Positions 54,426-63,690 of a stretch of DNA of 64,000 nt are shown here, piece by piece (the first letter of the stretch is position 1; every line of letters starts with the position of its first letter). A program made the translations under genes and the position numbers. The notes below the pieces were generated by a model, which was not told the origin of the DNA, searched no databases, and was given only the letters and a program-made list of their open reading frames with translations. Origin of the DNA: Proteus faecis (lineage in GTDB: Bacteria > Pseudomonadota > Gammaproteobacteria > Enterobacterales > Enterobacteriaceae); assembly GCF_003144395.1 (NCBI RefSeq), contig NZ_PENZ01000012.1, positions 149,245 to 213,244 of the forward strand. Reading direction: 5' to 3'.

Positions 54426-55442
54426 ATGTCCTCACTGTCCCCTGCTAGCGAAGTTATTCTTCGTCACCTAGATCATTTCGCAGACAGGCATGTACTTATT
54501 GCAGGTGATCTTCAAGATACTTTTGCAGCACAAATTCAGGCGAAAAGTGTCAGAGCATATACCAACCAATATCACCAGTGGCTACCATTACTAAAATCAA
54601 TGGGTGATAACGCACTCTTCGGTTTAGTTGCCGATCAATCCTTTGTGAAATATTGTAATACCTTAATCTATTTTTGGCCTAAAAATAAAAACGAAGCCAC
54701 TTTCCAACTGCGTAGCCTTTGCTCTAACTTACAAGTGGGTACTGAAATTTTTATTGTCGGTGAAAACCGTAGTGGTGTTAAAAGTGCCACAGAATTAATG
54801 AATGGTATTGCTAAACTTAAAAAAATAGATTCTGCACGCCGTTGTAGCTTATTTTTTGGCACTCAAACATATCAAACACTATTTGACCGTAATAACTGGT
54901 GGCAAACTTATCGCCATGACGACCTTACTATAATGGCATTACCGGGTGTATTTAGCCAAAATGCATTAGATGAAGGTAGCCGTTTATTACTCTCCACTTT
55001 TGATGATGCAATGGTTGGGGATTTACTGGATATGGCATGTGGTTGTGGTGTTCTCGCCACTGTACTTGGCAAGAAAAACCCAATGTTGAAACTCACACTG
55101 TGTGATGTAAATGCTGCTGCTATTTCTTCTAGTATCGCCACCTTAAACGTAAATGAATTAGAAGGTCGAGTAATTGCGAGTAATGTCTATTCCGCAGTTG
55201 AAGAAACTTATGATTGGATAATATCAAACCCACCTTTCCATGATGGTTTAGGTACTAGCTATGAAGCGGCTGAAGATATTATTCGCCTTGCACCAAATTA
55301 CCTGAAAAAAGGCGGTAAATTACGCATTGTAGCGAATTCGTTTATCCCTTATCCAGATATACTGGATCATGTATTTGGCTCTCATGAAGTTCTTGCATCA
55401 ACAGGTAAATTCAAAGTTTACCAAGCAACCAAGAAAGACTAA
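54426..55442 (+). CDS. rsmC: 16S rRNA (guanine1207-N2)-methyltransferase RsmC
   Basis: A 338-aa protein with a degenerate N-terminal methyltransferase-like domain (1-160) and a catalytic C-terminal domain: LLDMACGCGVLATVLG for SAM, LTLCDVNAAA, and the N2-guanine motif IISNPPFHDG. It methylates G1207 of 16S rRNA in the 30S subunit. It is divergent from holD. Confidence 0.96.
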   Translation: MSSLSPASEVILRHLDHFADRHVLIAGDLQDTFAAQIQAKSVRAYTNQYHQWLPLLKSMGDNALFGLVADQSFVKYCNTLIYFWPKNKNEATFQLRSLCSNLQVGTEIFIVGENRSGVKSATELMNGIAKLKKIDSARRCSLFFGTQTYQTLFDRNNWWQTYRHDDLTIMALPGVFSQNALDEGSRLLLSTFDDAMVGDLLDMACGCGVLATVLGKKNPMLKLTLCDVNAAAISSSIATLNVNELEGRVIASNVYSAVEETYDWIISNPPFHDGLGTSYEAAEDIIRLAPNYLKKGGKLRIVANSFIPYPDILDHVFGSHEVLASTGKFKVYQATKKD

Positions 55443-55449
55443 TCACAAG

Positions 55450-55476
55450 CCCTGTTATTTATAACAGGGTTTTATT
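55450..55476 (+). terminator. Terminator after rsmC
   Basis: CCCTGTTAT (55450-55458) / ATAACAGGG (55461-55469) followed by TTTTATTTTT. Confidence 0.9.
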
Positions 55477-55511
55477 TTTCATCACCAAGATATTTTATTG
55501 ATAAAAAATAA

Positions 55512-55539
55512 TTGACGCCAAAAATAATTGGCATAAAAT
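55512..55539 (+). promoter_or_regulatory. Promoter of the tRNA-Leu pair
   Basis: -35 TTGACG (55512-55517), 16-base spacer, -10 TAAAAT (55534-55539), then GC-rich bases before the first tRNA at 55557, typical of stable RNA promoters. Confidence 0.65.
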
Positions 55540-55556
55540 TCGCTTCCTGTCTGAAT

Positions 55557-55643
55557 GCGAGAGTGGCGGAATTGGTAGACGCGCTAGCTTCAGGTGTTAG
55601 TGTCCTTACGGACGTGGGGGTTCAAGTCCCCCTTTTCGCACCA
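55557..55643 (+). tRNA. tRNA-Leu (anticodon CAG)
   Basis: An 87-base class II tRNA. The acceptor arms GCGAGAG...TTTTCGC, encoded CCA end, long variable arm (TGTCCTTACGGACG) and T-arm GGTTCAAGTCC are all visible. The anticodon loop TTCAGGT gives CAG, reading CUG. Position next to rsmC matches leuQPV of E. coli. Confidence 0.96.
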
Positions 55644-55670
55644 AACAGACAAGATTAATTGAGTAAGACT

Positions 55671-55757
55671 GCGAGGATGGCGGAATTGGTAGACGCGCTA
55701 GCTTCAGGTGTTAGTGTTCTTACGGACGTGGGGGTTCAAGTCCCCCTCTTCGCACCA
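55671..55757 (+). tRNA. tRNA-Leu (anticodon CAG), second copy
   Basis: 87 bases, nearly identical to the first copy, with paired changes in the acceptor stem (GCGAGGA...CTCTTCGC) and T for C in the variable arm. The spacer between copies is 27 bases and they share one promoter. E. coli has three copies at this site. Confidence 0.96.
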
Positions 55758-55822
55758 CTCAATAACCGTTCTTTTCTCCTGTAATAACACCCTTTTCGAT
55801 TACACACTGAATACCTTATTCT

Positions 55823-56086
55823 CTATCCATGATACGTGGCTAAAAGTGTCATCAAACTGTAGGTTAATACAACGCCCGCGGGGATCATTACCCACATCTG
55901 TAATTTCTTATGGAACAGCATCAAGGTTGATAACAGCATTGAAACCACTAAAACCAGCGTAAAGGCGGATGTGCCTACAATGGAATGCGTAATCACTGTT
56001 AGTAAAGAAGAAACGGCCAACATTTCCCATAAACTAATGCGAGATGTCCAAGGTGTCGCTGAAGAGATGCGTGTTGGTTTAGCCAT
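55823..56086 (-). CDS. DUF1435-type small membrane protein (YjjZ-like)
   Basis: About 87 aa from ATG 56086, chosen because GGTGGA is correctly spaced; ATG 56098 lies too close to the Fur box. There are two or three hydrophobic helices (WEMLAVSSLLTVITHSIVG, FTLVLVVSMLLSTLML, MWVMIPAGVVLTYSLMTLLA). It sits beside the tRNA-Leu genes, as yjjZ does in E. coli. Function unknown; the Fur box suggests iron-dependent expression. Confidence 0.68.
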   Translation of the reverse strand: MAKPTRISSATPWTSRISLWEMLAVSSLLTVITHSIVGTSAFTLVLVVSMLLSTLMLFHKKLQMWVMIPAGVVLTYSLMTLLATYHG

Positions 56087-56102
56087 AACATCCACCATTA
56101 AT

Positions 56103-56121
56103 GATAATGATTTTCATTATT
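56103..56121 (-). promoter_or_regulatory. Fur box upstream of the DUF1435 gene
   Basis: GATAATGATTTTCATTATT matches the 19-base Fur consensus at 16 positions. It lies 17 bases upstream of the chosen start, so it covers the promoter or transcription start. Confidence 0.75.
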
Positions 56122-56220
56122 ATATATAACAACTATACTAAATCAACTTAAATAAAGAAAAGAATTATTTTATATCCTTATTTTTTAAAGGGTTATATAT
56201 CTTTTTTAGTACAAGAAATA

Positions 56221-56256
56221 AAAATGCCTTATCATTTTTTCACGATAAGGCATTTT
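56221..56256. terminator. Terminator after the GNAT gene
   Basis: Perfect 13-base arms AAAATGCCTTATC (56221-56233) / GATAAGGCATTTT (56244-56256) with a 10-base loop. On the minus strand it ends the yjbB-GNAT unit. Confidence 0.9.
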
Positions 56257-56287
56257 ATTATGTTGTTATTGTGGTCAATAAACGAAA

Positions 56288-56836
56288 TTAAGCGTTATTT
56301 GGCTCGATAAAATGAAAGACCAAATGAATATCTTCTGGCTCTCTTTCATAAAGTTCAGGATCAGGAATATCAATTAAACGACACCCTAAATGCTGATAAA
56401 AATTTACGCTATTTTCAGAAGGTGTTGATGAAATATATAATCCACCAGCGCCTTTTTTCTTCGCATATTCCACACAATAATCAAATAATATTCGCGCTAA
56501 ACCTTGCCCACGTTGCTGGTGGCTAACATGTAAAAAAGAGAGTTGAAGTAAAGTGCCATTTTGACCCCGTTTTTGCGGATCAACACTCGCTGCTGCAACC
56601 AGTTGACCGTTTTTAAAAACGCCCCAGAAAGGCGCTCCTCGATCAAAGCTTTCGAGTAAAACAGGAGTATAATGTTCAGCTTCACCTTCTGGCCAACCTT
56701 TCATATCAAAGCGTTGCTCTGATAAAAGCAATGTTCCTTCTTTTAAAACATATAGCTTTTCAATAAGCTCAGTTCTATCAATTTCCCATACCAGCGGAAT
56801 TTCATTTCGTGTTAATTGACGAATATTATTTTTCAT
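56288..56836 (-). CDS. GNAT-family N-acetyltransferase
   Basis: A 182-aa acetyltransferase with the acetyl-CoA motif SHQQRGQGLARILFDYCVEY and the following strand GLYISSTPSENSVNFYQHLGC. The substrate is not identifiable. It starts 2 bases after the stop of the Na/Pi transporter gene, so they are co-transcribed, and its terminator closes the unit. Confidence 0.85.
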   Translation of the reverse strand: MKNNIRQLTRNEIPLVWEIDRTELIEKLYVLKEGTLLLSEQRFDMKGWPEGEAEHYTPVLLESFDRGAPFWGVFKNGQLVAAASVDPQKRGQNGTLLQLSFLHVSHQQRGQGLARILFDYCVEYAKKKGAGGLYISSTPSENSVNFYQHLGCRLIDIPDPELYEREPEDIHLVFHFIEPNNA

Positions 56837-56838
56837 TA

Positions 56839-58470
56839 TTAAAGATTAACCTGTTCTGATGATGATTCACTTTTTTCTAATGCGTGGTAAGCCACCGCAC
56901 AGAATAAGGAATTCAACCGTTTCATATCACCGAGCAAACTGGTATGCAGAGAACTGGTTTCAATACTTTGCATATTATGCAAATGAAGACGTTCTACATG
57001 AGCAAACGAGTAACGCTGGTTGAGTAAACGGAAACGATGTTTTGCTCGACGTAATTTGCGAGCATGCTCCATGTTGCCGGAAACAAATACCGACATCGCC
57101 AGATTCAGATTACTTTGCAGACGCTCAAGGAGTGTCTGTAATTCACGACGTCCTTCCTCCGATAAAAATAAGTGGTGATTTAAACCTTTACTTACCACTT
57201 CAGCCGACATACGCGCAATGATAGCGGATGATTGTTGTAAATTCATCGCTGTATCAATAATTTCAGCCCAACGTCGGGAATCTTCCGTCCCTAGATCATG
57301 CTGTTGAATTTGTGCCATATACAATTTAATACTGCTGTGGAGTAATTCCACCTCTTCTTCTAACTGGCTAATTTCCCTTTTTTGCTGACGATCACCTTCC
57401 ATTAACGCAGTAAAACGTTGCAGCATTTGTTCTATAACATCACCTAATCGTAGTGATTCTCTCACCGCATTAGCAATAGCCAATGAAGGCGTATCAATAG
57501 CAGATTGATCTAAATAACGCGGCGCCATTTCAGAGTCAGTCGTCGGTAATTCTGGAATAAGTCGCTGACATAATTTCGCCATTATGCCAACAAAAGGGAT
57601 CATCAAAATACAGCGAGCCAGATTATAAATAACATGAAAATAGATAACGACTTCAGCTGGTGAAAATCCATATTGCTGGATTTTATTTGCAATTATGGTT
57701 ATCCAAGGTAAAACCAATAATGCACCAATTAATTTAAAAAAGAGGCTTCCTAATACAACTTGGCGTGAAACAACACTTTGCCCTCGACTACTCATTAACG
57801 CGAGTAGGCCACTACCAATATTAGAACCAATCACAATGCATAAGCTGATATACAAAGGCATTAGCCCTGTTGCACTTAGTGTCGCTGTTAATAACACGGC
57901 CGCAAGGCTTGAGTAGCTCACCATCGCAAATAAAGCACCCACGAGCAGTGCTAAAACGGTATCTCCACTTAATGAAGTAAAGATAGCTTGCACTGCACTA
58001 GCATGAGTAATTGGCTCTGCAGAAGTGACTATTAATTGCAAGGCTAAAATAATTAAGCCAAGGCCAATTCCTACTCGCCCTAATTGCCCGACGCGCTCTT
58101 TTTTACGGCTTAAAAAAGTGATCACCCCGACAAGAATAAGTAGTGGAGATAACCAAGAGAGATCAAAAGTCAGCACACGCGCCATAAGTGCAGTACCTAC
58201 ATCGGCACCTAGCATAATAACAAGTGCTGGTGTAATCGAAATTAGTCCTTGTGTCACAAAAGAGATAACCAAAAGTGCCGTCGCATTACTGCTTTGGACT
58301 AATGCTGTTACTCCCACACCTGCGAGAAAGGCGTTGGATTTTTTATTAATACTTTTACCTAAAATTCGGCGCAAATCAGAGCCAAAAACACGCATAATGC
58401 CTGTACGAACAATATGTGTTCCCCAGACAAGAAGCGCGACTGATGAGAGTAAATGAAGCAGTGTCAGCAT
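56839..58470 (-). CDS. yjbB: Na/Pi cotransporter family protein (YjbB-like)
   Basis: A 543-aa protein, the length of E. coli YjbB. The N-terminal half has two inverted NptA repeats with the QSSNATALL (about residue 58) and SYSSLAAVLL segments that carry the transport QSS-type motif, in about 8-9 membrane helices. The C-terminal 200 residues form a PhoU-like helical bundle. E. coli YjbB exports phosphate. It is near phoA, but no Pho box was seen for it. Confidence 0.85.
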   Translation of the reverse strand: MLTLLHLLSSVALLVWGTHIVRTGIMRVFGSDLRRILGKSINKKSNAFLAGVGVTALVQSSNATALLVISFVTQGLISITPALVIMLGADVGTALMARVLTFDLSWLSPLLILVGVITFLSRKKERVGQLGRVGIGLGLIILALQLIVTSAEPITHASAVQAIFTSLSGDTVLALLVGALFAMVSYSSLAAVLLTATLSATGLMPLYISLCIVIGSNIGSGLLALMSSRGQSVVSRQVVLGSLFFKLIGALLVLPWITIIANKIQQYGFSPAEVVIYFHVIYNLARCILMIPFVGIMAKLCQRLIPELPTTDSEMAPRYLDQSAIDTPSLAIANAVRESLRLGDVIEQMLQRFTALMEGDRQQKREISQLEEEVELLHSSIKLYMAQIQQHDLGTEDSRRWAEIIDTAMNLQQSSAIIARMSAEVVSKGLNHHLFLSEEGRRELQTLLERLQSNLNLAMSVFVSGNMEHARKLRRAKHRFRLLNQRYSFAHVERLHLHNMQSIETSSLHTSLLGDMKRLNSLFCAVAYHALEKSESSSEQVNL

Positions 58471-58786
58471 AGAAATAATAACCTTATTTTTATCGTTGTT
58501 TGTTTGACTCTGTTCTCCTTCAATCTCATAAAAAAGAGAAAGACCACGAGCAGATAATCTATCTGAGAAAAGATTTTTACGGGTAATGCCCTTAATAACG
58601 TAGAGCGTTATTAGACAAAAAGATATTGCAACTAAAGTACAATAATCAATGGAGAAGTTGAGAATATTACATGGATTAATTTGTCAATTCTGTTAATTAT
58701 AACAGGAAATATGTAATTTTCAAAATCAACCTATAAATAACCCATTGATTTATTATCACTTTATTTAAATGATCTCAATTTTTCAT
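58471..58786. other. Spacer between phoA and yjbB-like gene
   Basis: About 320 AT-rich bases with no supported gene; it presumably holds the promoter of the leftward transporter gene. Confidence 0.4.
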
Positions 58787-58823
58787 AAAAAAACGCGACC
58801 AGAGGGTATCTCTCTAAGTCGCG
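58787..58823 (-). terminator. Terminator after phoA
   Basis: CGCGAC (58794-58799) / GTCGCG (58818-58823) with inner AGAG/CTCT pairing; the A-run at 58787-58793 gives a T-tract on the minus strand. Confidence 0.88.
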
Positions 58824-58891
58824 CGAAAATACAACAAGTTAGTAAGGCAATTCGACTACAAGTTCAGACAGACTATAAATTCAACTGGAAT

Positions 58892-60331
58892 TTACTTCAG
58901 ACCCATCGCATCACGCATAGTGAAAAATAAGTCGGTTTGGTCAGTTAACCCAACGACATTCGCAGCATGTGGACCATAAGCGGCAACACGTAGCTGAGCC
59001 CCTGTATGTTCTTGGGATCCTTCTTCTGCGTTACCATAGTTCACGACCATAACTGCGCCATCTTTGGTAATAAGTGCTTGTGTTAATCCGCTTGATTTCA
59101 CATCCGCCTCAATAATTTGACTTGAATGAGCATGGTCAGCAGTTACGATAATCAGTGTGTCGCCGTTTTGTTTAGCAAAATCTAAGCCGATTTGTACGGC
59201 TTCATCTAACGCAACCGTTTCACCAATTTGTCCGCAAGGATTCGCATTATGATCTTGCTTATCAATAGAGGCACTTTCGACTTGTAAGAAGAATCCATTT
59301 TCATTGGTCTTCAGTAAGTCAATTGCTTTTTTGGTCATTTGTGCCAGTGTTGGCGCATTTGGATCGAGTTTAGAATTAGGTTTGCACTCTAAAGGTGGAT
59401 TATTCAAATTACCATGATACGTCGCTTTAGGTCCTTCCCAAGCCACGGCCATATTACCTTCGTGGAATAAACCAAGAACAGGTTTATCTTGATTTGCAAG
59501 CGTAATTGCATCTAATGATTTGGCATCCTTCACGATTTGATAACCACGCTCAATCGCTTGTTGCTCTAACGTTTTACCTTTATATTCACCCGCAGCTGCA
59601 GTTTGAGCAAAACTTTTCGCACCGCCCCCTAATGTCACATCGGCACGAGTGACTAATAGTTGTTCAGAGATAGAACCTCTACCACCATTTTCTAATGCAT
59701 TAGTTGAACATTTTTCTAAAGTTTCAACAGGGCCATAGCATTTGCGACCTGTTACATGAGAGTACAGTGCCGCCGGTGTTGCATCTTGAATTTCTGATGT
59801 TGTCACATTACCTGTTGCCTTTCCATTGGCTTTTGCTAATTCCAAAATAGTTTGGTGATCCTTACCAAACACATCAATCCCTAATGCACCATTATACGTT
59901 TTCACACCCGAAGCCCATGCTGTCGCGGAAGCTGCAGAGTCTGTTACATAGTTAGGTTTTTGGGTTTTTCTATCTAAAGCATAGTGTGTGTATTGACCTG
60001 TAATAGGTAAGGCATCGATACCTTTAAAGAAGCCACCAGCACCTTCAGCATAGTTACGTGCAACAGTGATTTCAGAATCCCCCATACCATCACCAATAAA
60101 GAGGATCACATTTTTTGCTTGGTTATTATGTAAAGCTGCTTTTAATGCCTCAGTTTGATCTTGAGTCATACGGCGAGCACCGCCAAATTCCGTGATATTA
60201 CCTTTTGCTGCACGATCTTGTGCCAAAATTGCATCAGCAGCAACGGGAGCTGCAAAAGAAGAGAAACTCGCGCCAGCCAATAGTGTTGTTACAATAACGG
60301 ATAAAATAGAACGTTGGTAACGATGAGACAT
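58892..60331 (-). CDS. phoA: Alkaline phosphatase PhoA
   Basis: A 479-aa periplasmic enzyme with a signal peptide (cleavage near SFAA-PVA). The metal-site Asp is in [12 protein letters not shown], the nucleophile Ser in [14 protein letters not shown], and the zinc ligands in [16 protein letters not shown] and SQEHTGAQL. The cysteines for the two disulfides are present ([14 protein letters not shown] and LECKP/NPCGQ). It hydrolyses phosphate monoesters under phosphate starvation. Confidence 0.96.
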   Translation of the reverse strand: MSHRYQRSILSVIVTTLLAGASFSSFAAPVAADAILAQDRAAKGNITEFGGARRMTQDQTEALKAALHNNQAKNVILFIGDGMGDSEITVARNYAEGAGGFFKGIDALPITGQYTHYALDRKTQKPNYVTDSAASATAWASGVKTYNGALGIDVFGKDHQTILELAKANGKATGNVTTSEIQDATPAALYSHVTGRKCYGPVETLEKCSTNALENGGRGSISEQLLVTRADVTLGGGAKSFAQTAAAGEYKGKTLEQQAIERGYQIVKDAKSLDAITLANQDKPVLGLFHEGNMAVAWEGPKATYHGNLNNPPLECKPNSKLDPNAPTLAQMTKKAIDLLKTNENGFFLQVESASIDKQDHNANPCGQIGETVALDEAVQIGLDFAKQNGDTLIIVTADHAHSSQIIEADVKSSGLTQALITKDGAVMVVNYGNAEEGSQEHTGAQLRVAAYGPHAANVVGLTDQTDLFFTMRDAMGLK

Positions 60332-60438
60332 AGCTTTTTCCTTGCACTCTAAAGTAAAAAAAACAGGGTTAATGTTTTAAGTCAGGAAAAGCTTACGGCA
60401 GTTAAATGACAGAGAAATGAAGAGTAAAAGCGATTTCG

Positions 60439-60467
60439 ATGACAGCTTTATGACATGTTGATGACAA
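60439..60467 (-). promoter_or_regulatory. Pho box of phoA
   Basis: On the minus strand three direct TGTCAT repeats at 11-base steps (TTGTCATCAAC, ATGTCATAAAG, CTGTCAT). The last two form the 18-base box ATGTCATAAAGCTGTCAT, 17 of 18 matching the E. coli PhoB consensus. It lies about 110-135 bases upstream of the start codon. Confidence 0.9.
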
Positions 60468-60553
60468 ACAAAGCTTATATCACTAATACGGATATAAGCT
60501 TCTGTTGTATTAAAACATATTGTTAAAACACGATAGGAAAACGAGAGCTTAAG

Positions 60554-62149
60554 CTAGTCATTCTCTTGGGTTAATGCTTTCGCCCCCAAATACAGGGTTT
60601 CACACCAAGAAATATAATCATGCCCACTAGCCATTTCGAGTGTTTTAACAGGATAACCTTTTTGCTCTAAAACCTGTTTAAGATGACGATTATTATTTAG
60701 AATTCCGCCCTTATCACCACGGCTTTCAAATAATCCCGCCTCTAAGAAAAACTGTAATGGCTTTTTATCTGCTTGTTCAAATTGGCGAATAAGCCATTCA
60801 GGCTCTTCATTTTCAGGTGCCCACCAATAAGAGCCAGACATACTCAACACTTTACCAAAGCGATCAGGGCGATTAAATGCGACCCATGAAGAAGCTAATC
60901 CACCATAACTCGAACCCGCGACAATGGTTTCTTCTCCTGATACCTGAATACCTTGCTCTTTTTCTAGCCAAACAAAGAGTTCATCTGCCAAGAAGCGGTA
61001 AAAATCAGGATTCGGCGGTAATTCAACACTACGACGATCACTATCAATGCTATCAACAAATAAGATCATCATCGGAGCCAATTTACCTTCTTCGATCTGT
61101 TTATCAAAAAACCGATCAATACCATATTGGCGACGGTAAGTTTGCCCATCAAATAATACGAGCAATCGAGGTGTTTCCATTTTTTGGGCTGGCAGATAAA
61201 GTGCAATTTCACGATCATTATTTAAGATCTCACTGTGAAAACGTACAATTTTTGTCTTGCCTTTCATTGTTCTATCAAGAATATCGGGTAATTGGCATTC
61301 ACGTTGACTGTCTAATGACAATAAAGAAAAGTGATTATAGATATCCTCAGATTGACTTGGGGAATTTTGAGAATTCAGCGGATCGGCCTGTGCTGTGGTT
61401 AAAATAGCGCGACGTTGCTCAAATGGCTCTGAATTTTCAATAACGGGTACATCAGGTGCTAATTTATATTGCATTAATGTATCGTTAGGCACGATATAAC
61501 TACGATACCAAATATCACTATTGGCTAAATGGGTTAATGGATCGTGATTACCCTCGGGTGATCCTAATAAATAAACATTCTTTTTAGCACCTTGCCATAA
61601 AAAAGTTACTCGCTTTTTATCATTATCATAAGGCTCAATCAGAGGAGCCCCTTCTTGGCGTATTTGTTGCCAAAATGCCTGAATATTTTTTTGATCAAGT
61701 TGTTTAGCGAGAGTTTGTAAACGAGGGCTAGTTAGTGCAATACCCGCATCTTTATCTAAAGGCTGATAAGGTTGTGTTGTCAGTGTGAGTTGCCATGTTT
61801 TTCCCATTTCACCTTGAGCAACTAATTGATAGCTCGCCGTTTCAGGCAGTAAAAAGCGTACTTTTTGCTGCCCATCAGAAGGAATATCTTTTAATAAACT
61901 ACGAACATGAGTGCCATCTTGTTTCTCTAACCGTAGATTTTGTATTCCTTTTACGTTTAATTCAACATAACGCTCGCGATCTAAATGAGTAGCAAAACAC
62001 ACTGTATTGTTATCAAACTGGCCTGTTATTTCATTACCTTCTGTTACAGATAAACAATTAGCAAAACTAGGAAAGGATGCCATTAGTGCACATATCATCA
62101 GAGAAATTCTCACTATATTATTCTCGTTATAAACTATTGTGAGAAACAA
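60554..62149 (-). CDS. Periplasmic enterobactin-esterase-like hydrolase
   Basis: Up to 531 aa. The hydrophobic start (ISLMICALMASFPSFA) is a signal peptide, probably from a later start such as MICALMAS. An N-terminal beta domain (35-125) precedes a Fes-type N-terminal region (VTFLWQGAKKNVYLLG) and an alpha/beta hydrolase domain (300-530). The nucleophile is in AGSSYGGLAS and the His in ASGHDYISW. Cytoplasmic Fes has about 400 aa and no signal; Pseudomonas PfeE is a periplasmic analogue. A Fur box lies just upstream, so it likely cleaves an iron-chelating ester siderophore. Confidence 0.8.
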   Translation of the reverse strand: MFLTIVYNENNIVRISLMICALMASFPSFANCLSVTEGNEITGQFDNNTVCFATHLDRERYVELNVKGIQNLRLEKQDGTHVRSLLKDIPSDGQQKVRFLLPETASYQLVAQGEMGKTWQLTLTTQPYQPLDKDAGIALTSPRLQTLAKQLDQKNIQAFWQQIRQEGAPLIEPYDNDKKRVTFLWQGAKKNVYLLGSPEGNHDPLTHLANSDIWYRSYIVPNDTLMQYKLAPDVPVIENSEPFEQRRAILTTAQADPLNSQNSPSQSEDIYNHFSLLSLDSQRECQLPDILDRTMKGKTKIVRFHSEILNNDREIALYLPAQKMETPRLLVLFDGQTYRRQYGIDRFFDKQIEEGKLAPMMILFVDSIDSDRRSVELPPNPDFYRFLADELFVWLEKEQGIQVSGEETIVAGSSYGGLASSWVAFNRPDRFGKVLSMSGSYWWAPENEEPEWLIRQFEQADKKPLQFFLEAGLFESRGDKGGILNNNRHLKQVLEQKGYPVKTLEMASGHDYISWCETLYLGAKALTQEND

Positions 62150-62156
62150 TAGTAAT

Positions 62157-62171
62157 GATAATTGTTATCAA
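62157..62171. promoter_or_regulatory. Fur box between the esterase gene and a small ORF
   Basis: TGATAATTGTTATCA, one mismatch from the 7-1-7 Fur consensus TGATAAT-n-ATTATCA. Placed between divergent genes, it could control both. Confidence 0.8.
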
Positions 62172-62227
62172 TTCAATTAAATAATTCAAATAAAGATGGC
62201 TATTATAAGAGTTATAAAATAGAAGGA

Positions 62228-62470
62228 ATGATATTTACACGAGAACAACTAAGATTTAATTTTTATCCTAAAGATAATCTTGCAATGAAATATAACTTAA
62301 TGTTTTATACTGCCAAAGAAGAAGAGAAGAATCATCCGAGTCGAATTTTGCGTAATTTTGCGTTAACACCTTTTACGCTGGTAGGAGATGCGGTTCTTCT
62401 CCCTCTAGTGATCATTGCAACGCCTGTAATTCTACTTAATGGACCTATTGGTGTGCCAATTTCAAATTAG
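62228..62470 (+). CDS. Small hydrophobic protein, start uncertain
   Basis: About 80 aa from ATG 62228 (MIFTREQLRF); the frame is open further upstream to a TTG at 62162, inside the Fur box. The C-terminal half (FALTPFTLVGDAVLLPLVII) resembles the PFTxxxDTLLLP-type segment of YceK/YidQ family lipoproteins, but the usual lipobox N-terminus is absent, so it may be N-terminally damaged. The GAAGGA directly abuts the ATG, a poor spacing. Function unknown. Confidence 0.45.
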   Translation: MIFTREQLRFNFYPKDNLAMKYNLMFYTAKEEEKNHPSRILRNFALTPFTLVGDAVLLPLVIIATPVILLNGPIGVPISN

Positions 62471-62492
62471 CAGTTGTTAGCTTACGGCAAAT

Positions 62493-62533
62493 AGAAACCC
62501 AATTTAGAAGTTTATTCATATCATTGGGTTTCT
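62493..62533. terminator. Stem-loop between the small ORF and the YdcF-like gene
   Basis: Perfect 11-base arms AGAAACCCAAT (62493-62503) / ATTGGGTTTCT (62523-62533) with a 19-base loop; convergent genes lie on both sides. Confidence 0.65.
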
Positions 62534-62550
62534 ATTCTAGCTTAATTAAA

Positions 62551-63690
62551 TTAACGCTCTTCTAGTGGATAACTACGGAAACTCCATAATCCTAGTGCTT
62601 TTAAGCCATCACGATAAATACCTTGTATATCTGATTTACTGGCTTTTTGTAATTCCGCTAATGGCTTATCAGGTGCCACAACCGTTAGGTAAGAGATATC
62701 ACTTGGGCCACTTTGCCAACTCGCGATAGTGAAAATCGCATCAGCACGACGAACATGACTACCAGAGCTAATAATAACGGCTGTTTTAATACGATGTTTG
62801 GTTAGTGCATAACGACTAAATAACGCATTTTCGACAGTGGTACGTGCGTAGTTTTCTTGGAAAATACGTTCAGCTGGAATACCGTTTTTCACCAGCCAAT
62901 CCGCCATTAATTTACCTTCAGTTTGATGCGCTTTAGGTACACCTCCCGTAACAACAATCATGGCATCCGGTAACTGTTTAGCCACTTCTAAGGTTTTATT
63001 TAAGCGCTCAATTAAAATTTTATTCATTGTACCATCTGGGTTTAACGCATAGCCCAATGTCACAATCGCGTTGTTATCTTTGGTTTTCTTCAGTTTCGCT
63101 AAATCAGCAGGGGTTAATTTATCACTTAACGGCATTTTGCTGACACGATCGACCTCGGCAAAGAAACGTTTAAGTTCATCCGCTTTCGCTGGATTTAATG
63201 ATTTCAATTTAGTGAAATAAGCTTCACTTTCTTTATCTTTACCTTCAAAACGAGTCCACGACGTCACATAAATTAACGCATCAATATCGTCTGGGGCTAC
63301 TTCTAAAATCTGTTTATAAATAGTCACCGCACGAGGAACATCATTGTTATAAATATAAGCACTCGCAGTACTAAACAGCAAATCTAAACGATAAGGCTCT
63401 AGCTTATAAGCTTGTTGCAGTTTTTGCGCCACAATTTCCATATTGGATGGCAGTTTTCCCGTAAACCCAGCATCAGAAACACGCGCTGGTGACTTAAAGG
63501 CATCTAATGCATCTTGGATCAAACTATCCACCGTTTGGCGCTGAGAAACATACTGTTGATAGCTATTATCTGGTTGATGAACTTTTTGATAAGCCAATGC
63601 ATTTGATGAAACGGTAAAACCTAAGGTAGCAATCGCTAACGAAATGACTGTTTTCTTGATATGAAGTGAAACACGGGAAGGTTGCGCCAT
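62551..63690 (-). CDS. YdcF/SanA-type (DUF218) protein with TPR-like N-terminus
   Basis: A 379-aa exported protein with a signal peptide (cleavage near SSNALA-YQK). Residues 75-175 hold two or three TPR-like helical pairs (LDLLFSTASAYIYNNDVPRAV, then DIDALIYVTSWTRFEGKD). Residues 205-370 are a DUF218 domain with VTLGYALNPDG, VVTGGVPKAHQTEG, ENYARTTVENA and SSGSHVRRADA. DUF218 proteins such as SanA and ElyC affect envelope integrity and peptidoglycan precursor handling. No close operon partner. Confidence 0.82.
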   Translation of the reverse strand: MAQPSRVSLHIKKTVISLAIATLGFTVSSNALAYQKVHQPDNSYQQYVSQRQTVDSLIQDALDAFKSPARVSDAGFTGKLPSNMEIVAQKLQQAYKLEPYRLDLLFSTASAYIYNNDVPRAVTIYKQILEVAPDDIDALIYVTSWTRFEGKDKESEAYFTKLKSLNPAKADELKRFFAEVDRVSKMPLSDKLTPADLAKLKKTKDNNAIVTLGYALNPDGTMNKILIERLNKTLEVAKQLPDAMIVVTGGVPKAHQTEGKLMADWLVKNGIPAERIFQENYARTTVENALFSRYALTKHRIKTAVIISSGSHVRRADAIFTIASWQSGPSDISYLTVVAPDKPLAELQKASKSDIQGIYRDGLKALGLWSFRSYPLEER

